Origin: Ganoderma boninense
Taxonomy: Eukaryota; Basidiomycota; Agaricomycetes; Polyporales; Polyporaceae
Assembly: GCA_002900995.3 (NCBI GenBank)
Contig: CM035314.1
Coordinates: 1,023,252-1,087,251 of the forward strand
Direction: 5' to 3'
Length of the DNA: 64,000 nucleotides
The notes below the pieces were generated by a model. That model was not told where the DNA came from. It saw only the letters and a list, made by a program, of their open reading frames with translations, and did no database searches. Shown here piece after piece: positions 62,942 to 64,000 of this stretch. The translations under genes were made by a program, and so were the position numbers. The stretch's first letter is position 1; each line of letters begins with the position of its first letter.

Positions 62942-64000
62942 GGCGTCGAGGAGCCTTCTTGTGCCCTGGAATACTTGTACTATACGGGTGGGAGAGGCTG
63001 CAACGAGTCTGAACTGGAGGGACAACGTCGGACGTTTCGGATCGCATTGCGGAGGACCAGTATGTACGATAGGCGATTCTACTACAATTCGATCAACCAT
63101 TGTAGCGCCATGGAGCTCTGGTATGGTGAGTAGCGTGTCTTGTTCACCTCCACATGGGTTTCGCCTGGAGGTGGCGAGCGGCACCGCCTTCGCTACTTGG
63201 AGCTCAGAGCCCGTGCCAGGTTTTGGGGGCTTCAAGCTTGCTTTATCGGTGAGCGTGAAGCACAGGGATTGCCGAAAGTCTCAGCGTGCAAGGCACGTCG
63301 TCTTTGTGTCTGCTGCATATTCAAAAGGACTCTCACTGAGGGCTAAGTACGTAGGATAGAGGCACACTGGCTCTGAGCGAAACTCCAGAAGTGTTTAAAC
63401 GTTCAAGTTGTAGAGTCCCCGTCCGCAAGCAAAGACGAGAACACTGCCACAACCCCTGCCGAATTAGGCCGCGGCCCTGCCGGGAGAAAACGGTCTGGGT
63501 TTAAATATTTAAATCTCCGTGTTTCTCTCCTCCTCCCAACTTAACCATCAACTTTAAGATGACCGAAGCAGCCTTCATACTGAACAAGCATGTCCGAAGA
63601 TCAAGAGCATGCGAAGGCTCCGGTAGTAGGTTGATCTAGTCGTGAGTTTTGAGTTACGTGTTAATTGGCAATACACAGGGCGCTGGGTGACCGAAGCTGA
63701 CGCCCTCTTCGACCTTGGACTCTGACACCAGCGAGCCATTATCAGCATGACTCTAACCCTATAACTGGCTCATTCATTTGCTTGAGGCGCCCTTACTTCT
63801 GGTGGAAACCCTGTCGCCGTTCGCTTACAGGTTCTATCCGGACTTCCTAGTCTCAAAAGACCAGGCGTTAGTCGTCAACGCTCGACACGTTGCAATTGAA
63901 CCTCCTCCCAAAAGGTACGTCCGCTGGCATGTTCGACGGTGTACGTGAGCAGAAGTTGGCTGATCCTGCTTCTCTCATAGATATCAATACCGTTCAAGAT
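62942..64000. other. Right edge, unassigned
   Basis: The first 500 nt are the 3' flank of the oxygenase gene. An AT-rich patch (TTTAAATATTTAAAT) lies at 63499-63513. An ATG at 63591 opens a short frame (MSEDQEHAKAP) followed by a GTAGTAGG donor-like site and a CACAG acceptor at about 63680, and a frame ALTSGGNPVAV occurs near 63790; this may be the first exons of a gene leaving the window, but I could not join them or name the product. Confidence 0.3.

Noticed and set aside
63790..63900. ALTSGGNPVAV frame considered as a catalase start
   Set aside because: The following sequence does not match the catalase core (no GPLLLQD-type block) and stops soon.

Overview
The window looks like nuclear DNA of a basidiomycete fungus, probably an Agaricomycete of the Polyporales type. 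It is GC-rich, almost every gene is split by 50-90 nt GT-AG introns, and the gene content (multi-LysM secreted protein, HET-domain protein, fungalysin, Rab, TAF11, SFP1-like regulator) is typical of that group. The assignment to a lineage is inference from style and gene content; no marker gene such as rDNA is present.

Layout. A possible secreted-protein exon sits at the left edge (- strand). A large LysM gene (+) fills about 1.1-5.8 kb. From 5.8 to 18.3 kb I find no convincing gene, which is long for such a genome. An SFP1-like zinc-finger regulator (+) lies at 18.3-20.7 kb. A second gene-poor stretch contains a 360-bp inverted-repeat element (23.9-24.3 kb) and weak traces of a membrane-protein gene (25.4-26.8 kb, - strand). 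From 27.7 kb the window becomes gene-dense: O-acetylhomoserine sulfhydrylase copy 1 (+), a hypothetical protein (-), TAF11 (-), a C2H2 zinc-finger protein (+, divergent from TAF11), an unknown Ala/Pro-rich protein (+), a HET-domain gene broken by a 390-bp hAT-like insertion (+), Rab18 (-), an intron-containing tRNA-Met (+), a fungalysin metalloprotease (-), a small coiled-coil protein (+), then sulfhydrylase copy 2 (-), a decayed copy 3 (-) and copy 4 (-), a multi-module dsRBD-like protein (+) and a phytanoyl-CoA-dioxygenase-like enzyme (+). The last kilobase is unassigned.

The most notable features are the four copies of the homocysteine/cysteine-forming sulfhydrylase (three apparently functional or nearly so, one pseudogene), the target-site-duplicated hAT-type element inside the HET gene, the 12.5-kb gene-free block rich in GTAAGTA/TACTTAC words, and an unfamiliar protein that appears to be an array of dsRBD-like modules separated by introns at equivalent positions. 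Several otherwise well-conserved genes carry single-base frame breaks, so either the assembly has residual indels or several loci are decaying; coding calls here should be read with that in mind.
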